Positions 1-5,524 of a stretch of 5,801 nucleotides of DNA are shown one piece after another. This DNA is from Sulfuricellaceae bacterium. Lineage in GTDB: Bacteria; Pseudomonadota; Gammaproteobacteria; Burkholderiales; UBA9220. A program made the translations under genes and the position numbers. Position 1 is the stretch's first letter. The number at the start of each line of letters is the position of its first letter. The DNA is taken from positions 1-5,801 of the forward strand of contig JAIOJO010000163.1 in the NCBI GenBank assembly GCA_019911985.1. Reading direction: 5' to 3'. Under the pieces are notes generated by a model. The model searched no databases and was not told the DNA's origin. It worked only from the letters and a program-made list of their open reading frames with translations.

Positions 1-654
1 GTATTGCTGCCACTTGCTGGAGAGCGATTCGCGTTCGCTGGCGGATAAGGGCGGGGGCTGGGAGGCGCCGCTGCCCCGGCTTTCTTCCTCGTCCGCTTGC
101 GGCGGGCGCTGGCTGGAACCCGTTTCGGGGTCTTCCTCGCCGGATTTCGTACCCTGCCGCGGCTCCGGGTTCTCGCCCTGCTGGCTGCCGCCGCCCTCGC
201 CGCTCTCCTCGCCGTCGTAGACATGGTCGTCCATGGGTTCGTCGGTATTGTTGTCGTCTATGCAGGGGTAGATTTCCTCGGCCGCCATGCCGAAATAGAG
301 GTCCAACACCAGCGCGCCGGGCGGCGGTTTTAGGCCGTCCTGGACCAGCAGCGGGTTGACCGCGAAATCGCAGGCCACGTCCCAGCGCTTTTTCACCCGG
401 TGGCCGCGCCGCGCGAAGTGGGACAAGGCACAGTGCATGGCTTCGTGGGCGAGCACGAATTGGGTCTGATCCAAGCTCAGCGAGTCGATGTAATCGGGGT
501 TGAAATAGAATTTTCGGGCGTCGGTGGCGGTGGTGGCGCACCAGTTCGGATTGGCGGCCACCATCGGCAAGCGCAGCACCAGAGCGCCGAGAAACGGCTT
601 ATCCAGGATCAGCCGGGTACGGGCGGCGGCGAGCTTGGTTTCGATGTCGGACAT
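1..654 (-). CDS. DUF2201-type predicted zinc metallopeptidase, N-terminal 218 residues (C-terminus beyond window)
   Basis: The gene starts at the ATG complementary to 652-654 and stays open through base 1, so the C-terminal part is missing. Residues 70-79 read HEAMHCALSH, an HExxH zinc-protease motif followed by a further His. Downstream come WDVACDFAVNPLL (91-103) and GMAAEEIY (122-129). This pattern fits the DUF2201 N-terminal putative metallopeptidase family. In that family a charged linker normally leads to a VWA-like C-terminal domain, which would lie off the window. Here the linker, about residues 133-215, is low-complexity and rich in Glu, Ser, Gly, Gln and Pro. The start lies 4 bases after the stop of the membrane-protein gene and has no clear Shine-Dalgarno sequence, so translation is probably coupled. 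The gene is last of the three visible in an operon headed by a MoxR ATPase, the usual genomic partner of DUF2201/VWA proteins. The family assignment is fairly secure. Actual protease activity and the substrate are unknown. Confidence 0.85.
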   Translation of the reverse strand, partial: MSDIETKLAAARTRLILDKPFLGALVLRLPMVAANPNWCATTATDARKFYFNPDYIDSLSLDQTQFVLAHEAMHCALSHFARRGHRVKKRWDVACDFAVNPLLVQDGLKPPPGALVLDLYFGMAAEEIYPCIDDNNTDEPMDDHVYDGEESGEGGGSQQGENPEPRQGTKSGEEDPETGSSQRPPQADEEESRGSGASQPPPLSASERESLSSKWQQY

Positions 655-658
655 GATG

Positions 659-1054
659 TTAGAGGAAAGACCCGTCGCTAGATGGAGGGGCAAGGCTGCC
701 GGAGCGGCGCGCGCGCCACCTGCCGAATGCCGCCAAGGCGGCCGCGATCAGGTAAGGCGGCAGGAACATCAGCAGCCCCAGTATGAATACGCTGGAAAGC
801 GGTGTTTCGGACGGCACATGCGTAAAGCTCATTAACGCGATCAGTATGCTTACGGCGACGATGCCGGCGTCTATCGCGACATAATACAGCTTGCCTGCAA
901 CGGCGGAAAATCCGCCAAGAATCAGCGCCAGGAAAGAGACCGGCAGCAAGATGGGGTCAATCAAGCTTGCCGGCAGACCCAATGCAGCCAAGCCGACAGA
1001 AAACCTGCCCAGCCACTTGAGCACGGCGGTTTCGATGGAGACGCTACATTTCAT
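659..1054 (-). CDS. small multi-pass membrane protein of unknown function, between moxR and metallopeptidase genes
   Basis: This 131-residue protein belongs to no family I recognise. It is strongly hydrophobic, with likely membrane segments near residues 34-53, 57-77 and 87-110, and a possible shorter one at 18-31. The C-terminal tail after residue 110 begins RWRARR and then becomes Ser/Pro-rich. By the positive-inside rule the tail would be cytoplasmic. There is no cleavable signal peptide, no lipobox and no obvious catalytic motif. The ATG (1052-1054) lies inside the last codons of the MoxR gene, an 11-base overlap in another frame, and the TAA is 4 bases before the metallopeptidase start. 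This spacing argues that it is a real gene, translationally coupled to both neighbours. It could be a membrane anchor or a target of the MoxR/metallopeptidase pair, but that is inference from position only. The reading frame is convincing; the function is open. Confidence 0.75.
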   Translation of the reverse strand: MKCSVSIETAVLKWLGRFSVGLAALGLPASLIDPILLPVSFLALILGGFSAVAGKLYYVAIDAGIVAVSILIALMSFTHVPSETPLSSVFILGLLMFLPPYLIAAALAAFGRWRARRSGSLAPPSSDGSFL

Positions 1055-2090
1055 ACAGCATTAAGTCCGCCACGGCATTTGCCCACAGCGAAAACTGCGG
1101 CACGGCGAAAAGCGCTTGCCCCACGGCACGGTGCATGTCGGACACCAGCATGATGCCCATTTCCCGCAGCGGCAGTTTGCTGGCGAAGTCGAGGATACGG
1201 CCATACACATCGGCGGCCTCGGGGCTGCCCTTGGCGCGGATGGCGCGGGTAACCAGCGCGGCGGCCACCGCGTATTGCAGGTCGATTTCCTGCGGGATTT
1301 CCACCGCATCGCCGCGCAGGATGGCGTCCAGGTCGGGCATGCGGTGCAGGTTTTCGACGAACGCGAAGAGTTCGGTGCCCGCTGCCGGGCCGACGCAGGC
1401 TTGCAAGGTGTCGCGCAGCAAGTCGGGGGTTTCGCCGAACTTTTGCAAAGCGCGGTGGGTGAACTCCCAGGAGCGCGGCGACGGAAAAGCCACCGGGTTA
1501 TGGGCGGGGTCGAAATCGAACAGCCGTTCCGGCTTGAAGCGCAGGAAGGCGATCAGGCGCTCGTCCATGCCGCTGGCGTAAGCCCAGTTTACCCAGTCTT
1601 CCAGATTGGCTTCGATCTCGAAATGGGAGAAACGATTGGCCAGCGGCGCGGGCATCGTGTAAGTTACGCCGCGGTCGCCCTGGCGGTTGCCTGCGGCGAA
1701 TATGGCCCAGCCTTCCGGCACCTGATAGGCGCCGAGGCGGCGGTCGAGGATCAATTGGTAAGCGGCGGCGGAAACGCTGGGCGGCGCGGACGTGATTTCG
1801 TCGAGAAACAAAATGCCGAAGGGCGGGTCGCGCTGGGCATCCGGCAGCATCGCGGGCACCGCCCATTCCACCTTGTCGCCGACGCGGAAGGGGATGCCGC
1901 GCAAGTCGGACGGTTCCATTTGCGACAGGCGGATATCCACCACCGGAGCCTTATGCTTGGCGGCGACTTCTGTGATGATCTGGGATTTTCCCACGCCGGG
2001 CGGCCCCCACAGCATGACCGGGGTATGACTGCCTTCGCGGGCGCTTAAAAATTCACGTTCGAGGATGGTGATAAGATGGGCAGGGCGCAT
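1044..2090 (-). CDS. MoxR-family AAA+ ATPase
   Basis: A 348-residue MoxR-type AAA+ ATPase. It has Walker A GPPGVGKS at 29-36, Walker B ILFLDEI at 93-99, sensor-1 Asn135 within AAGNR, a probable arginine finger Arg153 in LANRF, and a likely sensor-2 Arg206 in SPRSWEF. The rest is a helical C-terminal lid. Members hydrolyse ATP in hexameric rings and usually act as chaperones or remodelling factors together with VWA-domain proteins encoded next door. Here the downstream partner is the DUF2201-type metallopeptidase, with a small membrane protein between. The start at 2088-2090 leaves a normal short N-terminus before Walker A, although no strong Shine-Dalgarno sequence precedes it. A TATAAT box lies 42 bases upstream. 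The stop (1044-1046) overlaps the next gene. The family call is secure; the client of the complex is unknown. I give no gene symbol because moxR is used for several distinct subfamilies. Confidence 0.93.
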   Translation of the reverse strand: MRPAHLITILEREFLSAREGSHTPVMLWGPPGVGKSQIITEVAAKHKAPVVDIRLSQMEPSDLRGIPFRVGDKVEWAVPAMLPDAQRDPPFGILFLDEITSAPPSVSAAAYQLILDRRLGAYQVPEGWAIFAAGNRQGDRGVTYTMPAPLANRFSHFEIEANLEDWVNWAYASGMDERLIAFLRFKPERLFDFDPAHNPVAFPSPRSWEFTHRALQKFGETPDLLRDTLQACVGPAAGTELFAFVENLHRMPDLDAILRGDAVEIPQEIDLQYAVAAALVTRAIRAKGSPEAADVYGRILDFASKLPLREMGIMLVSDMHRAVGQALFAVPQFSLWANAVADLMLYEM

Positions 2091-2132
2091 GGGTGATTCG
2101 AGGATGGCCTATATCGTTAAGGGTTTGCTGGA

Positions 2133-2161
2133 ATTATAACGGTAAGCATGCCGCTTGAGTA
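2133..2161 (-). promoter_or_regulatory. candidate sigma-70 promoter for the moxR operon
   Basis: On the minus strand a perfect TATAAT is complementary to 2133-2138, 42 bases before the moxR ATG. At 17-base spacing the -35 position (2156-2161) reads TACTCA, a poor match to TTGACA, and there is no extended -10. Two direct repeats of TTGAGT (plus-strand reading, 2155-2160 and 2163-2168) lie on and just upstream of the -35 position. A GCATGC palindrome (2146-2151) sits in the spacer. A strong -10 with a weak -35 and repeats at that place could mean an activator-dependent promoter, but this is inference. Confidence 0.45.
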
Positions 2162-2256
2162 GTTGAGTTTCGCTGTCTGGTATTGTGCGATGCTTTGTCC
2201 GCGGCGGCGTAAACATTTTCTCGGCAACGATCCGTATCAAGCGGCAAGATTTTTTA

Positions 2257-2344
2257 CCGCAAATCCCCGGCTACGCCACCCGAGGACAAGGGACGCAAAG
2301 GCAAAGCGGACCGGCCTGCCTGGAGGTTCGGCATTCCCCTTGCG
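2257..2344 (+). ncRNA. weak GEMM-like structured RNA candidate in the dusC leader
   Basis: The segment GGGACGCAAAG at 2290-2300 matches a conserved part of the GEMM-I (cyclic-di-GMP-I) riboswitch core, and CGCAAATCC at 2259-2267 resembles the upstream GGCAAACC part. CGCAA (2258-2262) can pair with TTGCG (2340-2344), and TCCC (2264-2267) with GGGA (2290-2293). A possible later stem pairs CCG/CCT at 2311-2316 with AGG/CGG at 2324-2331. Against this, the GNRA-capped hairpin is not clean, the base after CAAAG deviates (GGC instead of GCC), and dusC is not a typical c-di-GMP target. It may be a degenerate riboswitch, another leader structure, or chance. Confidence 0.22.
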
Positions 2345-2377
2345 CTTACACCCTGATTTTGATTAAGAAATGGAATG

Positions 2378-3376
2378 ATGCGTTTATATCTCGCCCCGAT
2401 GGAGGGGCTGGCCGACCCGCCGATGCGGGATTTGCTGACCCGCGTCGGGGGTTTCGACGTGTGCGTCGCCGCTTTCGTGCGGGTCACGCATACTTTGCTG
2501 CCTGACCGGGTTTTTCTCAAGTCGGTGCCGGAATTGGCCCACGGCGGCCGCACCGCGGCGGGCGTGCCGGTGCGGGTGCAACTGCTCGGCAGCGACCCCG
2601 CCTGCCTGGCGGATAACGCCGCGATGGCCGCCGCGCTGGGCGCACCGGGCATAGACCTGAATTTCGGTTGTCCGGCGCCGACCGTCAACCGGCATCGCGG
2701 CGGGGCCGCGCTGCTGACGGAGCCGGAATTGCTTCATCGCATCGTCGCGGCGGTCCGCCGCGCCGTGCCCGGCGATATCCCGGTGACGGCCAAAATGCGT
2801 CTGGGACTGGAAGACACGTCGCTGACCCTGGTTTGCGCCGAGGCTATCGCGGCCGCCGGGGCGCAGGAGCTCTGCGTGCATGCCCGCACCAAGACCCAGG
2901 CTTACCGCCCGCCCGCGCATTGGGAGTGGCTGGCGCCCATCCGCGAAGCGGTGAGGATACCGGTAATCGCCAACGGCGACGTGTGGGAACGGACCGATTG
3001 GCAGCGTATCCGCGAGGTCAGCGGCTGCGAAGACGTGATGCTGGGGCGCGGCGCCGTGATCCGGCCCGGCCTGGCGCGGAGCATCCGCCAGCCGCAAGCC
3101 GAGGCCATGGCCTGGTCTGCCGTGTTGGCCTTGGTGGCGGAGTATTACACGGGATTGCAAACCGGCCCCTCGCCGCAGTATGCACCGGGACGCCTGAAGC
3201 AATGGCTGGGGATGCTGCGGGGCGCCTACCCGCAGGCCGAGGACTTGTTCCAGCGGGTGCGCGGCCTGCGCGACCCGCTAGCCCTCGCCCGCTTGTTATG
3301 GCCGCGCCCAGGGGCAACGCAGGCCTCATCGCGAATGGAAAGGGGCTCGTTACCCGGGCCTGGGATGTCATGGTAG
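2378..3376 (+). CDS. dusC: tRNA-dihydrouridine(16) synthase DusC
   Basis: This FMN enzyme reduces uridine to dihydrouridine in the D-loop of tRNA using NADPH. The protein of about 332 residues opens with MRLYLAPMEG, closely like the start of E. coli DusC. It carries the DUS motif NFGCPAPTVN with catalytic Cys98, FMN-contact Lys139 in KMRLG, HARTK from His168, ANGD at 198-201, and GRGA from Gly223. The C-terminal tRNA-binding helical part contains RLKQWL, characteristic of the DusC branch. There are two adjacent ATGs (2375 and 2378). I prefer the second because it gives the same Cys98 numbering as E. coli DusC and sits better after the purine-rich stretch at 2365-2374. The C-terminus runs about 20 residues past the usual end, as a Gly/Ser/Pro-rich tail whose TAG stop lies at the edge of a REP-like repeat. 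The gene is monocistronic as far as visible and convergent with hemL. Confidence 0.95.
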   Translation: MRLYLAPMEGLADPPMRDLLTRVGGFDVCVAAFVRVTHTLLPDRVFLKSVPELAHGGRTAAGVPVRVQLLGSDPACLADNAAMAAALGAPGIDLNFGCPAPTVNRHRGGAALLTEPELLHRIVAAVRRAVPGDIPVTAKMRLGLEDTSLTLVCAEAIAAAGAQELCVHARTKTQAYRPPAHWEWLAPIREAVRIPVIANGDVWERTDWQRIREVSGCEDVMLGRGAVIRPGLARSIRQPQAEAMAWSAVLALVAEYYTGLQTGPSPQYAPGRLKQWLGMLRGAYPQAEDLFQRVRGLRDPLALARLLWPRPGATQASSRMERGSLPGPGMSW

Positions 3377-3420
3377 GCGGGCGGTAAGCATAGTGAACTC
3401 CGACGCCGCATCGCCGGAAG
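3372..3420 (+). repeat. REP-like repeat, copy A (plus orientation), overlaps dusC stop
   Basis: The first 35 bases (3372-3406) match copy C (3501-3535) at 27 of 35 positions: GTAGG, then GGCGGT, AGC, TAG, GAAC and ACGC. The element continues into a hairpin, TCCGACG (3399-3405), 6-base loop, CGCCGGA (3412-3418), with one A/C mismatch. The dusC stop codon TAG (3374-3376) is the TAG of the repeat's GTAGG motif. Confidence 0.75.
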
Positions 3421-3451
3421 CATCCGCCGTGCCGCTATTTCACCGGGGAGT

Positions 3452-3484
3452 GTTGGGGTTCACGTTGTTCACCGCCAACCTACG
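3452..3484 (-). repeat. REP-like repeat, copy B (minus orientation)
   Basis: It is the inverse of copy C: the reverse complement matches 3501-3533 at 28 of 33 positions, with the first 10 and last 16 bases perfect. Its inner part 3455-3479 also matches copy D with one substitution and one inserted base. The short GC hairpin found after copies A and C is not preserved here. Confidence 0.8.
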
Positions 3485-3533
3485 CCGCTACATCTGCTAC
3501 CGTAGGTTGGCGGTGAGCGTAGCGAACCCCAAC
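3452..3533. terminator. long inverted repeat (copies B and C) between convergent genes, possible bidirectional terminator or mRNA-end stabiliser
   Basis: Arms 3452-3484 and 3501-3533 can pair over 33 positions with 28 complementary, as a 16-bp inner stem and a 10-bp outer stem separated by a mismatched patch, closing on a 16-base loop. The structure sits between the ends of dusC (plus) and hemL (minus). No T-run follows on either strand, so it is not a classical intrinsic terminator. Protection of mRNA 3' ends or blocking of convergent read-through is the more likely effect. Confidence 0.4.
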
Positions 3534-3552
3534 GCAGCGCCGTTGGGAATAG
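3501..3552 (+). repeat. REP-like repeat, copy C (plus orientation)
   Basis: It starts with CGTAGGTTGGCGG and ends its conserved part with GAACCCCAACG. It pairs with copy B as the right arm of a long inverted repeat. Its 3' part forms a perfect 7-base-pair hairpin, CCCAACG (3528-3534), loop of 6, CGTTGGG (3541-3547), matching in position the hairpin of copy A. Confidence 0.8.
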
Positions 3553-3572
3553 CCAGCGCATCGCGATTCCTC

Positions 3573-3600
3573 CTGGGGTTCACGATGTTCACCCCAACGG
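3573..3600 (-). repeat. REP-like repeat, copy D (minus orientation, truncated)
   Basis: Bases 3575-3598 match copy B (3455-3479) except for one substitution and one missing base, giving GGGGTTCACG...GTTCACC...CCAAC. The outer GTAGG end is lost: after CCAAC the sequence becomes CGGGGC, only a few bases before the hemL stop. TGGGGT/ACCCCA within the copy is itself an imperfect palindrome. Confidence 0.7.
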
Positions 3601-3606
3601 GGCTTG

Positions 3607-4887
3607 TTAAAGTTTCTTGAATACCCGTTCCGCTGCCGCCACCGTGGCGGCGATGTCGTCGCGGCTGTGGGCGGCGGAAACGAAGCCCGCCTCGAAGGCC
3701 GAGGGCGCGAGGTAAATGCCTTCGTCCAGCATGCCGTGGAAAAAGCGGTTGAATGTGTCCTTGTCGCACTCCATCACCTCGGCATAGCTGGCGGGAGGCG
3801 TGGCGCGGAAATACAGGCCGAACATGCCGCCGACGGACTGGGCCGAGAAGGAGAAGCCGGCGGCGCGGGCGGCCGCAGACAGCCCTTCGGTGAGCTGGCG
3901 GGTGCTGGCGGCGAGCGCCTCGTAAAAGCCGGGTTTTTGCACCGCCTTCAGCGTGGCGAGGCCGGCGGCGACGGCCACCGGGCTGCCGGACAGCGTTCCC
4001 GCCTGGTACACCGGGCCGAGCGGCGCCAGTTGCTGCATGATGTCGCGCCGCCCGCCGAAAGCGCCGACCGGCATGCCGCCGCCGATGACCTTGCCCAGCG
4101 TGGTGAGGTCGGGCGTAATGCCGAACAGGCCCTGGGCGCTATCCAAGCCGACGCGAAAGCCCGTCATCACCTCGTCGTAAATCAACACCGCGCCGTGCTC
4201 GGTGCAGAGCGCGCGCAAGGTGTCCATAAAGGCTTGTGAAGGCTTCACCAGATTCATGTTGCCGGCCACCGGCTCGATAATCACCGCCGCGATTTGATCG
4301 CCGATTTCGCCGAAGGTCCGCTGCAACTGAGCGCTGTCGTTGTAATCCAGCACCAGGGTATGGGCGGCGGTTTCTGCCGGCACGCCGGCGGAGCTGGGGT
4401 GGCCGAAGGTGAGCAGGCCGGAGCCGGCTTTAACCAGCAGGTAATCGGCGTGTCCGTGGTAGCAGCCCTCGAACTTGATAATTTTGCTGCGGCCGGTATA
4501 GCCGCGCGCCAGGCGGATGGCGCTCATCGTGGCTTCGGTGCCGGAACTCACCAGGCGCACCTGCTCCATGCTCGGCACCAGCGTGCACAGCAGCTCGGCC
4601 ATTTCCAGTTCCAGCGCGGTGGGCGCGCCGAAGGACAGGCCCTTGGCCGCCGCTTGCTGCACCGCGAGCACCGCGTCGGGGTGCGCGTGGCCGAGGATCG
4701 CCGGGCCCCAGGAGCCGACGTAATCGATATAGCGCCGACCGTCTTCGTCCCACAGATAGGGGCCTTGTCCGCGCTGGATGAAAATCGGCGTGCCGCCGAC
4801 GGATTTGAAGGCGCGCACCGGCGAATTCACGCCGCCGGGTATATGTTTTTGCGATTGCTCGAAGAGTTCTTGGTTGCGGGATGTCAT
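3607..4887 (-). CDS. hemL: glutamate-1-semialdehyde 2,1-aminomutase (HemL)
   Basis: A PLP enzyme of the C5 tetrapyrrole pathway that converts glutamate-1-semialdehyde to 5-aminolevulinate, the precursor of haem, sirohaem and cobalamin; it is cytosolic. The 426 residues match the usual length. The N-terminus MTSRNQELFEQSQKHIPGGV and NSPVRAF at 21-27 are typical. SSGTEATMSAIRLAR (114-128) forms the cofactor phosphate region, GCYHGHAD is at 141-148, DEVMTGFR at 238-245 gives the PLP-ring Asp238, and the Schiff-base Lys266 sits in TLGKVIGGGMPVGAFGG (263-279). The reading frame continues upstream of the ATG at 4885-4887, but that extension only overlaps thiE out of frame, so it is not used. The start lies 16 bases after the thiE stop, with only a weak GGA as ribosome site, so co-transcription with thiDE is likely. 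Confidence 0.97.
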   Translation of the reverse strand: MTSRNQELFEQSQKHIPGGVNSPVRAFKSVGGTPIFIQRGQGPYLWDEDGRRYIDYVGSWGPAILGHAHPDAVLAVQQAAAKGLSFGAPTALELEMAELLCTLVPSMEQVRLVSSGTEATMSAIRLARGYTGRSKIIKFEGCYHGHADYLLVKAGSGLLTFGHPSSAGVPAETAAHTLVLDYNDSAQLQRTFGEIGDQIAAVIIEPVAGNMNLVKPSQAFMDTLRALCTEHGAVLIYDEVMTGFRVGLDSAQGLFGITPDLTTLGKVIGGGMPVGAFGGRRDIMQQLAPLGPVYQAGTLSGSPVAVAAGLATLKAVQKPGFYEALAASTRQLTEGLSAAARAAGFSFSAQSVGGMFGLYFRATPPASYAEVMECDKDTFNRFFHGMLDEGIYLAPSAFEAGFVSAAHSRDDIAATVAAAERVFKKL

Positions 4888-4903
4888 GCTGGATAGTCCA
4901 AAA

Positions 4904-5524
4904 TTAGTGGGAGGTCTGGAACCGGGCGGCGAAGCATTCCGCCGTGAGGCGGATGTCGTCGGCGCCGAACAAGGCGGAAACGACCGCCACGGCATCGGCG
5001 CCGGCCGCGACGAGCCGGGCCGCGTTGTCGAGATCGATGCCGCCGATGGCTACGATAGGGATGCGCAGCCGCTGTTTCGCTTCGCGCAGCAAACTCAATG
5101 GCGCGGGCGGCGCATCCGGCTTGGTCTGCGAGGGGAAAAAGCGGCCAAACGCGACATAATCGGCACCCTCGCGCTCGGCTGCCAACGCCCGTCCCAGGTC
5201 GGCATAGCAGGAAATCCCGATAATTTTATCCGGTCCGAGGATCACCCGTGCAGCGCTCAAGCGGCTGTCGTCCTGGCCCAAGTGCACGCCGTCGGCGCCG
5301 ATCAGGTCGGCCAGGCGTACATCGTCGTTGACGATCAGCGGTATGGAAAATTCGCGGCACAGCGCGAGCAATTCGCTGCCCTGTTCGTGGCGCAACGCGG
5401 CGTCGCCGCTTTTGTTGCGGTATTGCACGGCCTGAGCGCCGCCTTCCAGGGCTTGCCGTACTTGCTCGAGGAGGACGGGCGTGTCGGCCGTGTCCGGGGT
5501 GATGGCATAGAGCCCCTCAAACAT
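4904..5524 (-). CDS. thiE: thiamine-phosphate synthase (ThiE)
   Basis: It joins HMP-pyrophosphate and the thiazole phosphate to give thiamin phosphate, in the cytosol. The 206-residue TIM barrel starts GLYAIT and has QYRNK at 34-38 for pyrophosphate binding, VNDD at 65-68 with metal ligand Asp67, GVHLGQDD at 79-86 with the second acidic ligand at the end, FGRFFPSQTKP at 126-136, AIGGI at 159-163 and AVVSALF at 180-186. These are all classical ThiE positions, and the sequence resembles the short pseudomonad form. The ATG (5522-5524) overlaps the thiD stop by 8 bases (ATGTTTGA). A perfect AAGGAGG lies in thiD about 15 bases upstream of the ATG, rather far for a normal site, so coupling to thiD translation is probable. 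A longer in-frame reading to the window edge is the wrong frame of thiD and is rejected. Confidence 0.96.
   Translation of the reverse strand: MFEGLYAITPDTADTPVLLEQVRQALEGGAQAVQYRNKSGDAALRHEQGSELLALCREFSIPLIVNDDVRLADLIGADGVHLGQDDSRLSAARVILGPDKIIGISCYADLGRALAAEREGADYVAFGRFFPSQTKPDAPPAPLSLLREAKQRLRIPIVAIGGIDLDNAARLVAAGADAVAVVSALFGADDIRLTAECFAARFQTSH

Larger units (their letters stand above)
2091..2377. other. divergent intergenic region between moxR and dusC
   Basis: This stretch separates the divergently read moxR and dusC and holds no convincing gene. Short open frames here lack family features and run into dusC in the wrong frame. Its contents are the moxR promoter candidate, tandem TTGAGT hexamers, a small hairpin GCGGCAA/TTACCGC with one mismatch at 2241-2260, and a GEMM-like GGGACGCAAAG segment at 2290-2300. 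No well-formed promoter or strong Shine-Dalgarno sequence for dusC is evident. The roughly 110 bases just before dusC look like a possible structured 5' leader. Confidence 0.6.

Noticed and set aside
1116..2048. Long plus-strand open frame of 310 codons opposite moxR
   Set aside because: It is a GC-rich shadow of the moxR frame; its translation is Gly/Ala/His-rich with no family motif, while the minus strand shows all AAA+ motifs.
2340..2368. TTGCGC, 17 bases, TTAAGA as a dusC promoter
   Set aside because: The -10 is poor and lies only about 7-10 bases before the start codon, which would leave essentially no leader.
2185..2505. Plus-strand open frame of 106 codons in the intergenic region
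   Set aside because: It runs into dusC in the wrong frame, has no domain or ribosome site, and is composed like random coding-strand shadow.
2384..3202. Minus-strand open frame of 272 codons opposite dusC
   Set aside because: Shadow of dusC; no recognisable domain, and it would run antisense to a clear enzyme gene.
3372..3600. CRISPR array
   Set aside because: The repeats alternate in orientation, vary in sequence and lack regular spacers; they are REP-like palindromes.
3592..3602. CCCC-AAC-GGGG mini hairpin just after the hemL stop, as an intrinsic terminator
   Set aside because: Only 4 bp with a 3-base loop and no T-run on the minus strand.
3604..4239. Plus-strand open frame of 211 codons opposite hemL
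   Set aside because: Low-complexity Ala/Gly/Arg shadow of hemL, which is complete and canonical on the other strand.
4888..4995. N-terminal extension of hemL to an upstream ATG
   Set aside because: It would overlap the thiE end out of frame, and the usual HemL N-terminus begins at the ATG at 4885-4887.
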